Made by a program: the position numbers and the translations under genes | DNA from: Tremella fuciformis | Lineage: Eukaryota > Basidiomycota > Tremellomycetes > Tremellales > Tremellaceae | DNA: 64,000 bases | Reading direction: 5' to 3' | NCBI GenBank assembly: GCA_032768795.1 | Contig: CP136499.1 | Location: 763,786-827,785 of the forward strand | The notes under the pieces: generated by a model | Database searches by the model: none | The model's input: only the letters and a program-made list of their open reading frames with translations | What the model was told of the DNA's origin: nothing | Part shown: in pieces, positions 1 to 10,316 of the stretch | How positions within the stretch are numbered: position 1 is the first letter of the stretch | Layout: each line of letters begins with the position of its first letter

Positions 1-1
1 C

Positions 2-3000
2 ACACCTCAACTCAATGGAGTTGCAGAACGCATGAACCGCACAATCAAAGAGAGGACAGCGGCAATGATACGAGAAAGCAGCCTCGACATGCGCTTCTGG
101 GATTGGGCCGTAGCTGATGCAACAATGGTCATCAACAGATGTCGGGTCAACAACAACGGAGTCACCGTATTTGAAAAGTTCTTTCGACACCAACCACACT
201 TTGATGATGTTCAACCTTTTGGCACCACTTGCTGGGTGGTCATACCATCAGCAGTACAACGCAAGGCAGACTTGACCTTGCCCAAGGCTTGGAAAGGACA
301 GCTCCTCGGACTCCCCTATGGCAGCGCGGGTTATGTTGTCTGGAATCCAGAGAAAGAGGAAGCAGTCAACACAAGAGATGTCATCTTCCCTCGACAAGGA
401 GCCAAGCCAGATGGGATGCCAGAGATTCCCTCAGACAATGAGGATGAGGAGGATATGGGAGCAGTGGTGGAAACACCTGTCAACAGCACAGTGGACGAGC
501 AAGCGGTGCCCGTCAGCACACCCATCACAGCCAACGCTCCCACACCAGAAATACCTCCCGCAGCGGCTCAACATCAGGAGGACGTCCCACCTGAACCTAC
601 AGCACCTGCTTCACCACCTCCGACAAAAGTACAAGAACCTCCCCTTCCCATGCTCGAGCATGAGAAAGAGCACACAACACCACCTGTTACAGAGAAAGTA
701 CAAGAGACGGTGGAGGAGACTCCTGAGGAGATGGAGGAGGTCACAGCACTAGTGCCAGAAACTGTTGAGCCAAGGAAGTCTGCTCGCTTGCAAGCAAAGC
801 AGCAGCAGGTCCCAAGGATCATGATCTTGGAAGGAGTCCAGATCAGGAGCAACGGTGGAGACCATGGATGGGCTCTCACCGTGGAGGAGTCATTGATTGA
901 CAATGGCCCAAAGATGTATGCTCAAGCAATGAGCTTGCCTCTAGCCAAGGAATGGCAAAAGGCAATGGAGAAGGAATTGGAGAACGTCCAGAAGGCTGGA
1001 ACATGGGTGGACGCAACTGCGCCTGACGGCAGGACAGTTGTTGGAAGCAAGTGGGTCTACAAGACCAAGCAAGATCAGCACGGCAAGATCACCAAGTACA
1101 AAGCACGCATCGTTGCCAAAGGCTACTCGCAAGTTCCTGGTCAAGACTTTGACGAGACACACTCGCCTGTTACAAGACTCACCTCCCTACGCATATTTGT
1201 TGCCCTTGCAGCCCACTACGACTTGGAGCTAGGTCAAATGGATGTTGTCTCCGCATTCCTTAATGGTCTTCTTGACAAACCCATCTACATGCAGTGCCCG
1301 GAAGGATACACCGTGGCAGCAGGCATGGACTGTGTCAAACTGCTCAAAGCGCTGTACGGCTTGAAGCAAGCAGGACGGACATGGTGGGAGGCACTGGACA
1401 AGTACCTCAAGGAAATGGGGTTTGAGCGTATCTCCCAAGACTGGGGAGTATACCGCTACAAAGGAAAGAAAACAGTCTTTCTCATTGTCTATGTGGACGA
1501 CCTGCTCATAGCAGCACAAGACAAGGAGACTGTGCGGCGCACCAAGGAGGTGTTAGCCAGGAGATGGGAGATGACGGACGCTGGAGAGCCACAGTTCATG
1601 CTGGGACTGAAGATCACTTGCAACCGCCAAAAGCATCAGATCATGCTCTCACAATCCGTGTACATCAATACCCTACTCCAACGGTCTGGCCAGGCAAAGG
1701 CTAGAACAGTCATCACGCCCCTGGAGACGTCAAAGAAGCTCTCCACGGAAGGAGAACCCTGCCAAGAAGGCATCCAGCGCTATCAGCAGCTGGTGGGCGG
1801 GCTCATGTGGGCGTCCATCACAACAAGACCTGACCTTGCCTTTGCAGTCTGTGCGCTTGGACGACAGTGTGCCAGCCCGACACAGCAAGCCTGGTATGCA
1901 GGCCTGCACGTCCTCAAGGACCTCAATGGGACCCGTACACACGGTCTAGTGCTGGGAGGAAAAGGGGGACAATCACCCATGCTGGAGGCATGGAGTGATG
2001 CAGACTGGGCAGGAGATGTGGAGGACAGGAAGTCCACGACAGGGTATATCCTCAAGGTTCTAGGATCTACGGTGAGCTGGGACACAGTCAAGCAGAAGAG
2101 TGTTGCCCTATCCACAACGGAAGCCGAGTACATGGCTCTCACTGAGACAATCAAGGATGTGATCTGGGTATCAACAATTCTCAACAAGTTTGGACAGACA
2201 GTCCGACGCCCTGTCACCATCCACTGCGACAACCAATCCGCCATAGCTCTCACAGAGAATCCAGGCCACCACCGTTCAACAAAGCACATTGAGCTCCGAT
2301 ACCACTTCATCCGTCAACAAGCTGAGGCTGGGATGAACAAGCTCGAGTATGTTGAAACGGCAAGACAACTGGCAGATGGATTCACCAAGGCAATTGGTGG
2401 ACCGGCACACTGGCAGCACTTCAAGGAGATAGGAGTGTGCGCAGAAAGCACGGTGCTGGATATGGGAAAGAACATGGGGACAGGGGGGAAGACAATGATC
2501 CTCATGGCGCGGAGCAAGAAGCCTGACAGTGAGAAGGCATGCTGGAAGTGTGGACATACGGGTCACTTCAAGGTCAACTGCAAGCGGCCAGACACACCAC
2601 CACCTCCGCCTGAAGTATTCCCTCCATCTCCCGTTCAAGAAAGAGCGCCACTGCCATCCATCAAACCACAAGCAAATGGACCAGAGACGTTGCAAGAAAG
2701 GATGGGTTGGACGGCAGAAGGAAGGAGGACGCTGGCGGAGAGACTGCAGCAAATGACTGCACATCAGCAGGGCTCAGAGCAGAGAGTGGACATGAAGGAG
2801 AAAGGAAATGTTCACGGCAAACAACCACCAACGGCACCACTCCTCATGCACCTCTCCATGCCCGTCATCAAGCCTACACCCGTCATGAAAAGCAAGATCA
2901 AGAGTGCATCAAAGTATCCGTCACTGGAAACCCGCATCACCAAGTCCCAACAGCTGGAGCAACGGATTGCAGCCAGTCAAGCCCTTGGATCCCCACACCG

Positions 3001-3112
3001 GGCAATTCCAGCAAGGAGGCTGCCACACGTGCAGAGAATGCCGGAGCAAAGGCCGCAAGGCCCTGCCCACTGGCTGTCCGGAGGCCTAAGGAGTTCCTGC
3101 CTCAAGCACTGA
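2..3112 (+). CDS. Ty1/copia retrotransposon Pol, 5'-truncated by window edge
   Basis: The frame is open from base 2, so this is the 3' part of a longer polyprotein; the first ATG at 32 is internal. It opens in the integrase C-terminal part with the classic TPQLNGVAERMNRT stretch. An acidic Pro/Glu-rich linker follows, then a copia-type reverse transcriptase with catalytic YVDD (codons 1490-1501, residues 487-490 counted from the ATG at 32). Next is an RNase H with SDADWAG, the KSTTGY and LSTTEAEY blocks, and CDNQSAI. These enzymes copy the element RNA into DNA and integrate it. After RNase H the frame runs on for roughly 200 residues and contains a CCHC zinc knuckle (C-x2-C-x4-H-x4-C, cysteines from base 2540), a motif normally found in Gag. 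The frame is intact. Family assignment is firm; the role of the C-terminal extension is unknown. Confidence 0.95.
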   Translation, partial: TPQLNGVAERMNRTIKERTAAMIRESSLDMRFWDWAVADATMVINRCRVNNNGVTVFEKFFRHQPHFDDVQPFGTTCWVVIPSAVQRKADLTLPKAWKGQLLGLPYGSAGYVVWNPEKEEAVNTRDVIFPRQGAKPDGMPEIPSDNEDEEDMGAVVETPVNSTVDEQAVPVSTPITANAPTPEIPPAAAQHQEDVPPEPTAPASPPPTKVQEPPLPMLEHEKEHTTPPVTEKVQETVEETPEEMEEVTALVPETVEPRKSARLQAKQQQVPRIMILEGVQIRSNGGDHGWALTVEESLIDNGPKMYAQAMSLPLAKEWQKAMEKELENVQKAGTWVDATAPDGRTVVGSKWVYKTKQDQHGKITKYKARIVAKGYSQVPGQDFDETHSPVTRLTSLRIFVALAAHYDLELGQMDVVSAFLNGLLDKPIYMQCPEGYTVAAGMDCVKLLKALYGLKQAGRTWWEALDKYLKEMGFERISQDWGVYRYKGKKTVFLIVYVDDLLIAAQDKETVRRTKEVLARRWEMTDAGEPQFMLGLKITCNRQKHQIMLSQSVYINTLLQRSGQAKARTVITPLETSKKLSTEGEPCQEGIQRYQQLVGGLMWASITTRPDLAFAVCALGRQCASPTQQAWYAGLHVLKDLNGTRTHGLVLGGKGGQSPMLEAWSDADWAGDVEDRKSTTGYILKVLGSTVSWDTVKQKSVALSTTEAEYMALTETIKDVIWVSTILNKFGQTVRRPVTIHCDNQSAIALTENPGHHRSTKHIELRYHFIRQQAEAGMNKLEYVETARQLADGFTKAIGGPAHWQHFKEIGVCAESTVLDMGKNMGTGGKTMILMARSKKPDSEKACWKCGHTGHFKVNCKRPDTPPPPPEVFPPSPVQERAPLPSIKPQANGPETLQERMGWTAEGRRTLAERLQQMTAHQQGSEQRVDMKEKGNVHGKQPPTAPLLMHLSMPVIKPTPVMKSKIKSASKYPSLETRITKSQQLEQRIAASQALGSPHRAIPARRLPHVQRMPEQRPQGPAHWLSGGLRSSCLKH

Positions 3113-3488
3113 GCAATGCCGGCAAGGCATGCCACACGTGCAAGAGGAGCACTGAGCAACCCCTGCAAAGGTGTGCCACATATGCAGGACAGGATGGCAG
3201 AGATGGACGGGAGATGGATGTATGAAGGAGAAAGAGGCGGCGGCAACGACAAGTTGTGGAGCCGGGTGAAAAGTCCAGGGTCCAGAGTTCAGGGTCGGAA
3301 TTACGGAGTCATGGAAAGGCGGCTGAATGTGGCACAGTGAGCACAGGGGTTTTGGTAGCGGTGAGCAGGTCAAGGGGGGTCCTGATAGGTGCCCCGCCAC
3401 CACTACGGCATTTTAGGCTTGAGAAACTCTGTGGTGAAGAGGTAGAAAGCCATTCCATAGCTAGGTAGACCTTTTGAACGCGACCTCT
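3113..3488 (+). other. 3' region of the copia element, LTR not delimited
   Basis: This follows the Pol stop. It repeats short pieces of the end of the coding region (GCCACACGTGCA) and has a purine-rich tract near 3367-3378 that could be a polypurine tract. I could not define LTR ends because the 5' LTR is outside the window. The right side is cut by an LTR of another family. Confidence 0.35.
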
Positions 3489-4502
3489 GACATCGTGTCA
3501 ACACGTTGGATGAACGGAGATGGCTGGAAACAGGCAGAGAGCCATATAGGCCGCCCAGGGCGCCCGTCGTAGTTCTTCAGCACTCTCTGATTGAGTCCCA
3601 TGGAGTACCATTGACGATCTCACTTTCTCCGTTGGCACGCAGCATGGCTGAGTCACACTCACGCTGTATCATCAACGACCTAGTTACCTTGACAACCTTG
3701 CAACCTCGACGAGGGTCCAATCTCAACGCGGATTCTACCTCGACACCTGTAACAACTCGAACCCGGCGGCCTTGAGGTCCAGCGACAAGTAGACGGCGGT
3801 AGTCGTAATGTGGCAAGCTTGGGTTGCACCGAAGGCAAAGGGGGTACAACCACTGAACCTGTGGCTTGGTCGGACGGCGTAGTAGAGTCGACAATCCACA
3901 ACGGCCACGGTGTGGATGTCGATGGTCGAAGTGCTCGAAGGATCCCACGGAGATAGGCGTCGTGGCGAGCGGAGGTAAAGACGAAGCGAGCAAAGAGGGG
4001 CTCGGTGCAAGGCTCTAAAACTAGGTGTAACTTGCAATAGATTGATCCTTGGGGAGAAGGATCAAGAAGTAGGCTCTTTATATATGTCTACAGGCTGGGT
4101 GGCAAATCCGTGTGCGCAACTCCTTCACCTGAAGTTGCCACTCACTCCACCTGACTCTGGGCTGGTGCCACCTTGGCGCCAGTACGGGCCGGCCTGGGTT
4201 CCTAGTTCCACTCGGGGTCACCTGGCGTCACCTGACTTCACCTGGCGTCACCTGGCGTTCCCTGATTCCCCCTGGCGTCACCTGGCGGTAGACCCTTCCA
4301 GTGTTCCAGCTTGGAGAGTGAACCCTTCCGGTATTCCAGCTTGGGGTGTTGCGATCCGGGTGGCGGACGGTCAAGGGCCTGTATGGGTGGCAACGGTGAC
4401 CGGATCGTAACAACTCCCCCGTTACTACCTTCTATCCTTTATTCCTGGGTCTGATACCGTGCAAGAGCGCCTCTGCCAATGGGAGAGCGCAGCATCGTGA
4501 CA
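3489..4502 (+). repeat. Solo/partial LTR of the chromovirus family (family 1), interrupted
   Basis: The sequence matches the 435-bp LTRs at 20398-20832 and 27977-28411, from the GTTGGATGAACG block to the terminal GCAGCATCGTGACA at 4502. Its first ~100 bp are missing or diverged. It is split by another LTR at 3748-4412. No coding region of this family follows, so it is a degraded solo LTR. Confidence 0.8.
3748..4412 (+). repeat. LTR family 3, nested in a family-1 LTR
   Basis: A 665-bp segment ends in CGTAACA. The second copy at 33098 starts TGTTACGA, giving matching inverted termini (TGTTACG/CGTAACA). It lies inside a family-1 LTR that resumes on both sides. The flanking pentamers ACACC and ACTCC differ by one base and may be a decayed target duplication. 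The internal part has repeated CACCTGGCGT units at about 4215-4290 and a TTTATATATG TATA-like block near 4076-4085. Confidence 0.75.
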
Positions 4503-7330
4503 GAAATCAAGCCATCGAGCGGTGAATATTGGTGGTCCTCCAAGCAGATAGATGCCTATTTTGGATCAAGGCGAGGCCCAAAGTGGCCAGTGGTGAGCGT
4601 ACCACCTCGTTGCTTAGAGTCAGAGTCAAATGTATCTCTAGCCTCCTCGCATACCCTACCTGGAAAGCCTACTCGTGCTCCCTGTGAGGCGACCTCAACT
4701 CCCACATGTATCATCTCAAGACTCGACAAGGGCGGTCATCATCGTATTGTCAAACATCTTGTCTGCCAGCTGAATCAAAGGTCTGTTCTCTGAGGGAAGC
4801 AGATCTGTTGCCGCAAATGATACCAAAGCAGCAGCAAGTCGGAGCCAAAGGCACATGGAGCCGCCCACTTGTTGGCACTTGCTGAGGCTTGCCGCGACTT
4901 GTCAAGACCAACCCAGATGATATTACCGCATCCGTTGGACCAAAGGTTACATCTCACACAAATAGGTCACATAGTCTCCGCAGCCCTCGCCAACGACAAT
5001 GAACTCTTCAACGCTTGTCGCGCTTGCCATCCTTGCCATCAAAGAACAATAGGCCTCCTCAATGCTTACTCAGCGAGTTTGCCGCATCCGGCAAACTCGA
5101 CAATAGGAGACGAGAGAACAATGAGCTCGACGTAGACGGACGGTGTAGCGGCGAGACCCCGTTGAAACCTGTCCGCTCACAGGTATGAGGGCTGACTATG
5201 AGGATAGCGTTGCGGTGGAGCCGCAACTCGCCTCCCCTTGCGGGAGCGGAAGTTGATATAGGTTGATCGCTTAATAGGTTGTTATAGACTGCAAAGGTCT
5301 AAGAAGGATAGCCTGCATTGGAGGTGGGGTGTATGTATGTCTGAATGTAGTAGTATGATTTGTATGACTTTGAAGAATTGCAAGAGTTGAGAGAATTGCG
5401 CTCTGCGCAAGTCAAAATCCTCCAACTCCATAACACATCCACGCCCCGGTGCGCTCCATATTTAACATGTGATCCTACTCTGTCAGTCTCCCACCTTCAG
5501 CACCACACCACCCAGGACAATACAACTGCAACGCCTTGTCAGTGCACCTTGGCATCGCCGCGTTCAGAACAGCAAGACTTGATACGCACAAAGAGCTCAA
5601 CGGATGTAGACAGAAGGTGGAAAGGCAGAGAGAGATGCCGTACTGGAGAGAGAGGCCGCGGATTATCTAGACCCTCGTCAATAGACTGGTAGCCCCGCCA
5701 GTACTCTTGCAATTGTTGCATTGTGTTACAACTTGACTGACAGGCCGAGCCATACACTGGCTCAAGCTGAAATGGCATAAACCATTCAGCCAAAAGGCAA
5801 TGATTGTGAACCTGTTTTATAGAGTACTGGTGGCATGACCCCAAGCAGGGTCATAATACATCGAGACATTTCTCTCACACACTCTCTCCTGCTCCGTCCT
5901 GCCTACTGTACGGCTGCCGAAGGTCTCTCTCCTTGTATGGCAGCCTTGCCTTATCACCTCTTGCCTTGCCTAGCCTCCCCTTGCTCTCACTGACCCTTGC
6001 TGATCAGTCCGGTCGTGACTATCTTTGGACAGAGACAGAGAGGTGACGTGACAACTGCGCGGTGCTCCCTGCTATCTGCATCCCATGCCTGCCTTCATGT
6101 TTCCGAGCCCCCGCCCCCGAACAATCTACTCCATTGCGACTTTGCCTGACCTGCGGGCAAGTAATATCAACGCGGCCGGGATGCAAATGGTTGCGTGTGA
6201 CGGATTGTTGCCGCACGCACGACCAGGGGTTGCTGATTTTGCGTTGCGGGACAAGGGTACAATGCCAAACATGGGATGAAGAGCAAGTCTCAGCGGGCTC
6301 AGAGTTCTGGATTCCAGAGTAGACGGGATCTGCTTCTTAAAGAAGAGGTCAAGGGGATCAAAGTTGTACACTGAATGCCAGCTCTATGCCTTGCAGTAAT
6401 CTTTGGTGCGGCACGGCACGGCTGTCAGAGGACAGTCCTGCAGTCATGAGCTCGGTCGGCGGCTACAGATACGTATGTGCAAGCTGACAGTCGGCGCCCA
6501 ATTGACCAAATCGTCCGTCACATGGAGAGATGCTGGAAAGCAGCTCACGACTATGACACTCAGATATGTATCTCTTGCTCTCTTCACCTTGCGCTTCCTG
6601 CGAATCGTCCTCCCTCCCGCCTACCCCCAGCGCGTTGACCGCCCCGACTGCCCCATTTGCCCAGACCGCACCAGCGCCTATCTCACATCTGGGTTGAGAC
6701 TTGGAGCAGTATTGCCGGACGAGCGACGAGCGCCCGACCGCTCTCCAAGCCACAATCACCGCGAGGTGAATGTTCAAAGGATCGGGCAGACGCGTGCGTG
6801 CCTCCTGCCTATGAGGCGTCAACAAGCGACCTCACTGCTCTCTTGCGAGTCATCGACGGGCAGTCATGCAGCTAGAGATGAATAATCGTTCAGGTGACTC
6901 CTCGGCTGGCTGATATTTCTTTCTGACCGTTCCATACTTTTCAAGCTGCGTCCATGACCAGCCGGGCTGACCTGCAAGGCTACTCACATGCCCACGCACC
7001 ACTGCTACAGGGGCAGTCAGAGTCAGCTCTCAACTTGGTTCAATGGGATAATCTCGAGGACGATATCTATTGCCAGGTCGCCATATCTCTTTACCATCCA
7101 TCCCTCACATGGCCGTCCTCATCAGCCACGACAACATAGGTGCAAGTCGTGATTTACGAGTACAGCTTCGAGTGCGCGGCTGGGGGCTTCATCACTCCCA
7201 CATCTGCGCAGTCTGGGAAGGTGTGTGCAATGCGACACCCCATCAGGCCGTACAAGTCCATGTCCGCTCGTTTGCGGGCTTCAAGCTCATGCTATAGCTG
7301 AAGACTCCAGGTTGTGCTAGGTCCCGAGGA
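4503..7330. other. No recognisable gene; one perfect hairpin
   Basis: Only short overlapping frames with no recognisable motifs. The clearest structure is a perfect 11-bp inverted repeat at 5074-5099 (arms CGAGTTTGCCG and CGGCAAACTCG, loop CATC). The strip is probably degraded repeat sequence, but I could not assign it. Confidence 0.4.
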
Positions 7331-7341
7331 CAAGTCGAGGA

Positions 7342-8176
7342 TTAGCAATGCGAGTAGTTAAAGGTGAAGGACGGCTCGTCAGCGGGAATTCCGGTGTAGC
7401 TGACGCTCTTGACTTGATTTCGGGCGAAACATGACTGTGAGCGAGTATGCGGACGGCGGCTTGGCTGCAGACTACTGATTGTTACAGTATCAGCAAGCCC
7501 TCTCGGAAGGGGCACGATGGGCGCCGCCGACTTTGCGGAGAATCTCTGAATGTCAACGGGAACTGCTAAGATCCAGATGTAGAGTAGCCCGCGAAGATAC
7601 CTTGGCTTGGCTTCCTCTTCCTCATCTGGAATGGAACCAATGGACTCGGAGCAACTAACTTGCTGCTGCTGTCTTGTCTGCTTCAGCGGCGGCACGCAAA
7701 GCAAAAGCGTCAGACGAGACAAGCACAACGCAACAGCAGGCGCAGCCATAGACACCCACTGGTGGTTATCCTTCACCTGCGAGAACCCCTGCGGCTACTG
7801 CTACTTTGAACGGGAGCCGACAGAGCAAGAGGGACAGACGGAGGAACAAGATTCGCTCGGAGATCGTGCCTCGCTTGGTGAGCTTCCCCTTGAGTGAGTA
7901 CGTCGCGGGAGGCTGATATATAGCTGGGGACAGCCAAGCTGCAGGCCGACGCGGAGCAGGAGAATCAATACTCCCGACACGACTCGTACCCAGACCAGAC
8001 ATGTGGGTCAACCCCGTGCACGATGGACAGACGGTGCAGGTCGAAAGTTCCGGGCTGCAGTCAGCTCGCCTTACAGTCCAGCGACGAGAGGAACACTCCT
8101 CACCGAGGTAGAGGCTGCAGTGCGTCCACTGGGTCTGCCTGTCTATCAGTCCGGCAGCAGCGCCGCGCCGCGCCAT
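7342..8176 (-). other. Possible short spliced gene, unassigned
   Basis: On the minus strand several short open stretches are separated by plausible fungal introns. One has donor GTATCT after an acidic EEEEAKP stretch and a TTGACATTCAG branch/acceptor near 7553. Another has donor GTGAAG near 7775. The translated pieces resemble no family I know and no single continuous gene model holds. Treat as a candidate only. Confidence 0.2.
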
Positions 8177-10313
8177 CCCAGACTGCCCACCCCACCAAAC
8201 GATCTCACTGAACCACAGGAGACAGAAGCGTCACTTGGGTTCTCATCCCACTCGTGCTGGGGAGGATGAACAGTACGCACATGGCCGTCGGTTGTTTGTT
8301 GATAGAAGAGGGAGGTGGGAGCTGCTGGTACAGACTGAGCGGTGCGATCGGCTTTGACTTTGCACGTTGCCGCTGCCGTTGCTTTGGCGCCGTGTAGCAG
8401 TACTCGACGAGGTCGTGGTTTTGGTACTGGTTGGTTATAAAAACACGTCTTGTTGGCCTCGCAGAGTGCCTTGTAATGGAAGGGTATCGGAGATCCGTCG
8501 TCGACATGTTGGGACTGATGATCAGTAGGCGTAGGCGGTGTCGGGCACCAGTGATGCAGCATACATACTGTACATCCACGCATGTTCTTCTAACGCTCGT
8601 CTCTCGCATCAGCCCATCGATAAGATTGGGCACAGTACAGTATGTTCGTCGGCCCAGTGCGCCTTCTCCTGCTCCTGCTGATGCTGATGCTGATCGACAT
8701 AAGACAGATGTCGTCCAAGTGCAAGTGTGGTACGAGGAGTGGGGGCGGGCTTGGGCAGGGCACGGCCTGGATGTTCTGCTGGTGTGCGTGTCCGCGACGT
8801 CTTGGTTTCACTGGCGTGTTCGCCTGACGAGGTGACGGTGTTTGTAGGGATGGTGGAGATGGTGGAGATGGTGGAGATGGTGGAGAGAGAGAGAGTGTTA
8901 ATACCTTTGAGATGACTCGATTATAATACTGTATGGGCAGAGCATGGTTGCAAGTTCAACAGCGACGTCCCTTCTCACCTGTGTGTTGGCCTTGGAGCCT
9001 CAGTCAAGTCCCAAGTCGGCGTCATGCGCTCGCCCCTCCACTTCCCTCGGCACCTCGACCAGCCGCAACAAGATAATGAACATGTTTGACAGGCATGCAC
9101 TCGGGACAGTCGCAATCGACAAGTAGCCAAAGCCAAGCCCAGCCCCGGGGCCTGCCTCTTCAGCTTCAAGTGGGTACTCATACTGCATTGATCGAACTGG
9201 ACTTGCTCGCAGCCGAGCCGACGTGCGGCGTGTTGCTGAGACGTCAACGAGCAACAGCAACAGCAACAGCAACAGCATGGCCGCTGGTCTGGTGTGAGAT
9301 GTAAAGTCCGAGGTCTGTTGTCCTAATCTTCATGCTCGAGTCGGCATGGTCGCTCGGAGCGATCAAGATGTTGTCCAGCTTGCGTCGCTGACTGACTGAT
9401 CCCGGTCGTGCTCCACCAGCCGTACTGCCTTGATATCCTCTTCCTAGGGGCGGGGCTCGCACGGAAGCGAGGTGTGCATCCCGATTTCTTTCGTCTGAGA
9501 GCCAAGCTCGTACTCTAGTGCTTGTCAACCACGCCGACAGGACATCTACAGTACGTTGGGTTGATGCTTGTGATGTGCAGATGAGACGCCCTCCCCCTGA
9601 ATATCGGTACTGTAGATTGCCCCAAGCTGTTTCTGTCTCCATACCCTCGCGTTGGCCCCGAGATGATCGACGAGGTGTGGTGTGTTCCACTCAAATCGAG
9701 CTCCCGCAGTTGAGACAGAAAGTCGCCCAGAGACCAGAGACCAGAGACCACTCTTGAACGGCTGTGGGGTCCGCACTCGATTGATGAACGGATTGGCCGC
9801 GAGGCCGTGTGTCTCAACGGGCTGGGCGCTAATCGTGCCGAGTGCAGGGCAGGACGTTTATCCAGCTCTGCGAGGTGACTGACTTGTCAGCCTGATGTGA
9901 TGCAACAGCCAGCCAGCACTAACACAGCGGGTACATATGTGGATATTGTGCCCAGCAGGCCAAGCTGTGTATCGCCTCGGTCGTCCTGGTACACCTCGCC
10001 GTTTGGCCTGGCAGCCGAGCAACATGTCGATGCGACATACAGTAACATACACTGGGCTTGTTGCCTCATGACACCTGCCAGGCGTTGGCGTTGGTTTCTT
10101 TGTTGGTGCATGTTGTAGTTACTCGTTCGGTCAGTAGCCTGAGTGTTTCCGTTCGAGGGCGACGGAACACTGATATCAATATCACGGCAGACGGTCAACA
10201 GTTGCCAACGAGAGATGTCTGCACGGTCACATGGCTCGCGAGGTAGGTGCAAGGAGGACTACATGTGGTGTCGTGCCGTGTCATGTCATGTCGTGTCGCA
10301 TGGAGGAGATGGG
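8177..10313. other. Intergenic stretch with simple repeats
   Basis: No supported gene. It contains a GATGGTGGA-type 9-bp tandem repeat at about 8848-8885 and a CAACAG hexamer run at about 9247-9277. Short frames across it are low-complexity or lack recognisable motifs. Confidence 0.4.
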
Positions 10314-10316
10314 CTG

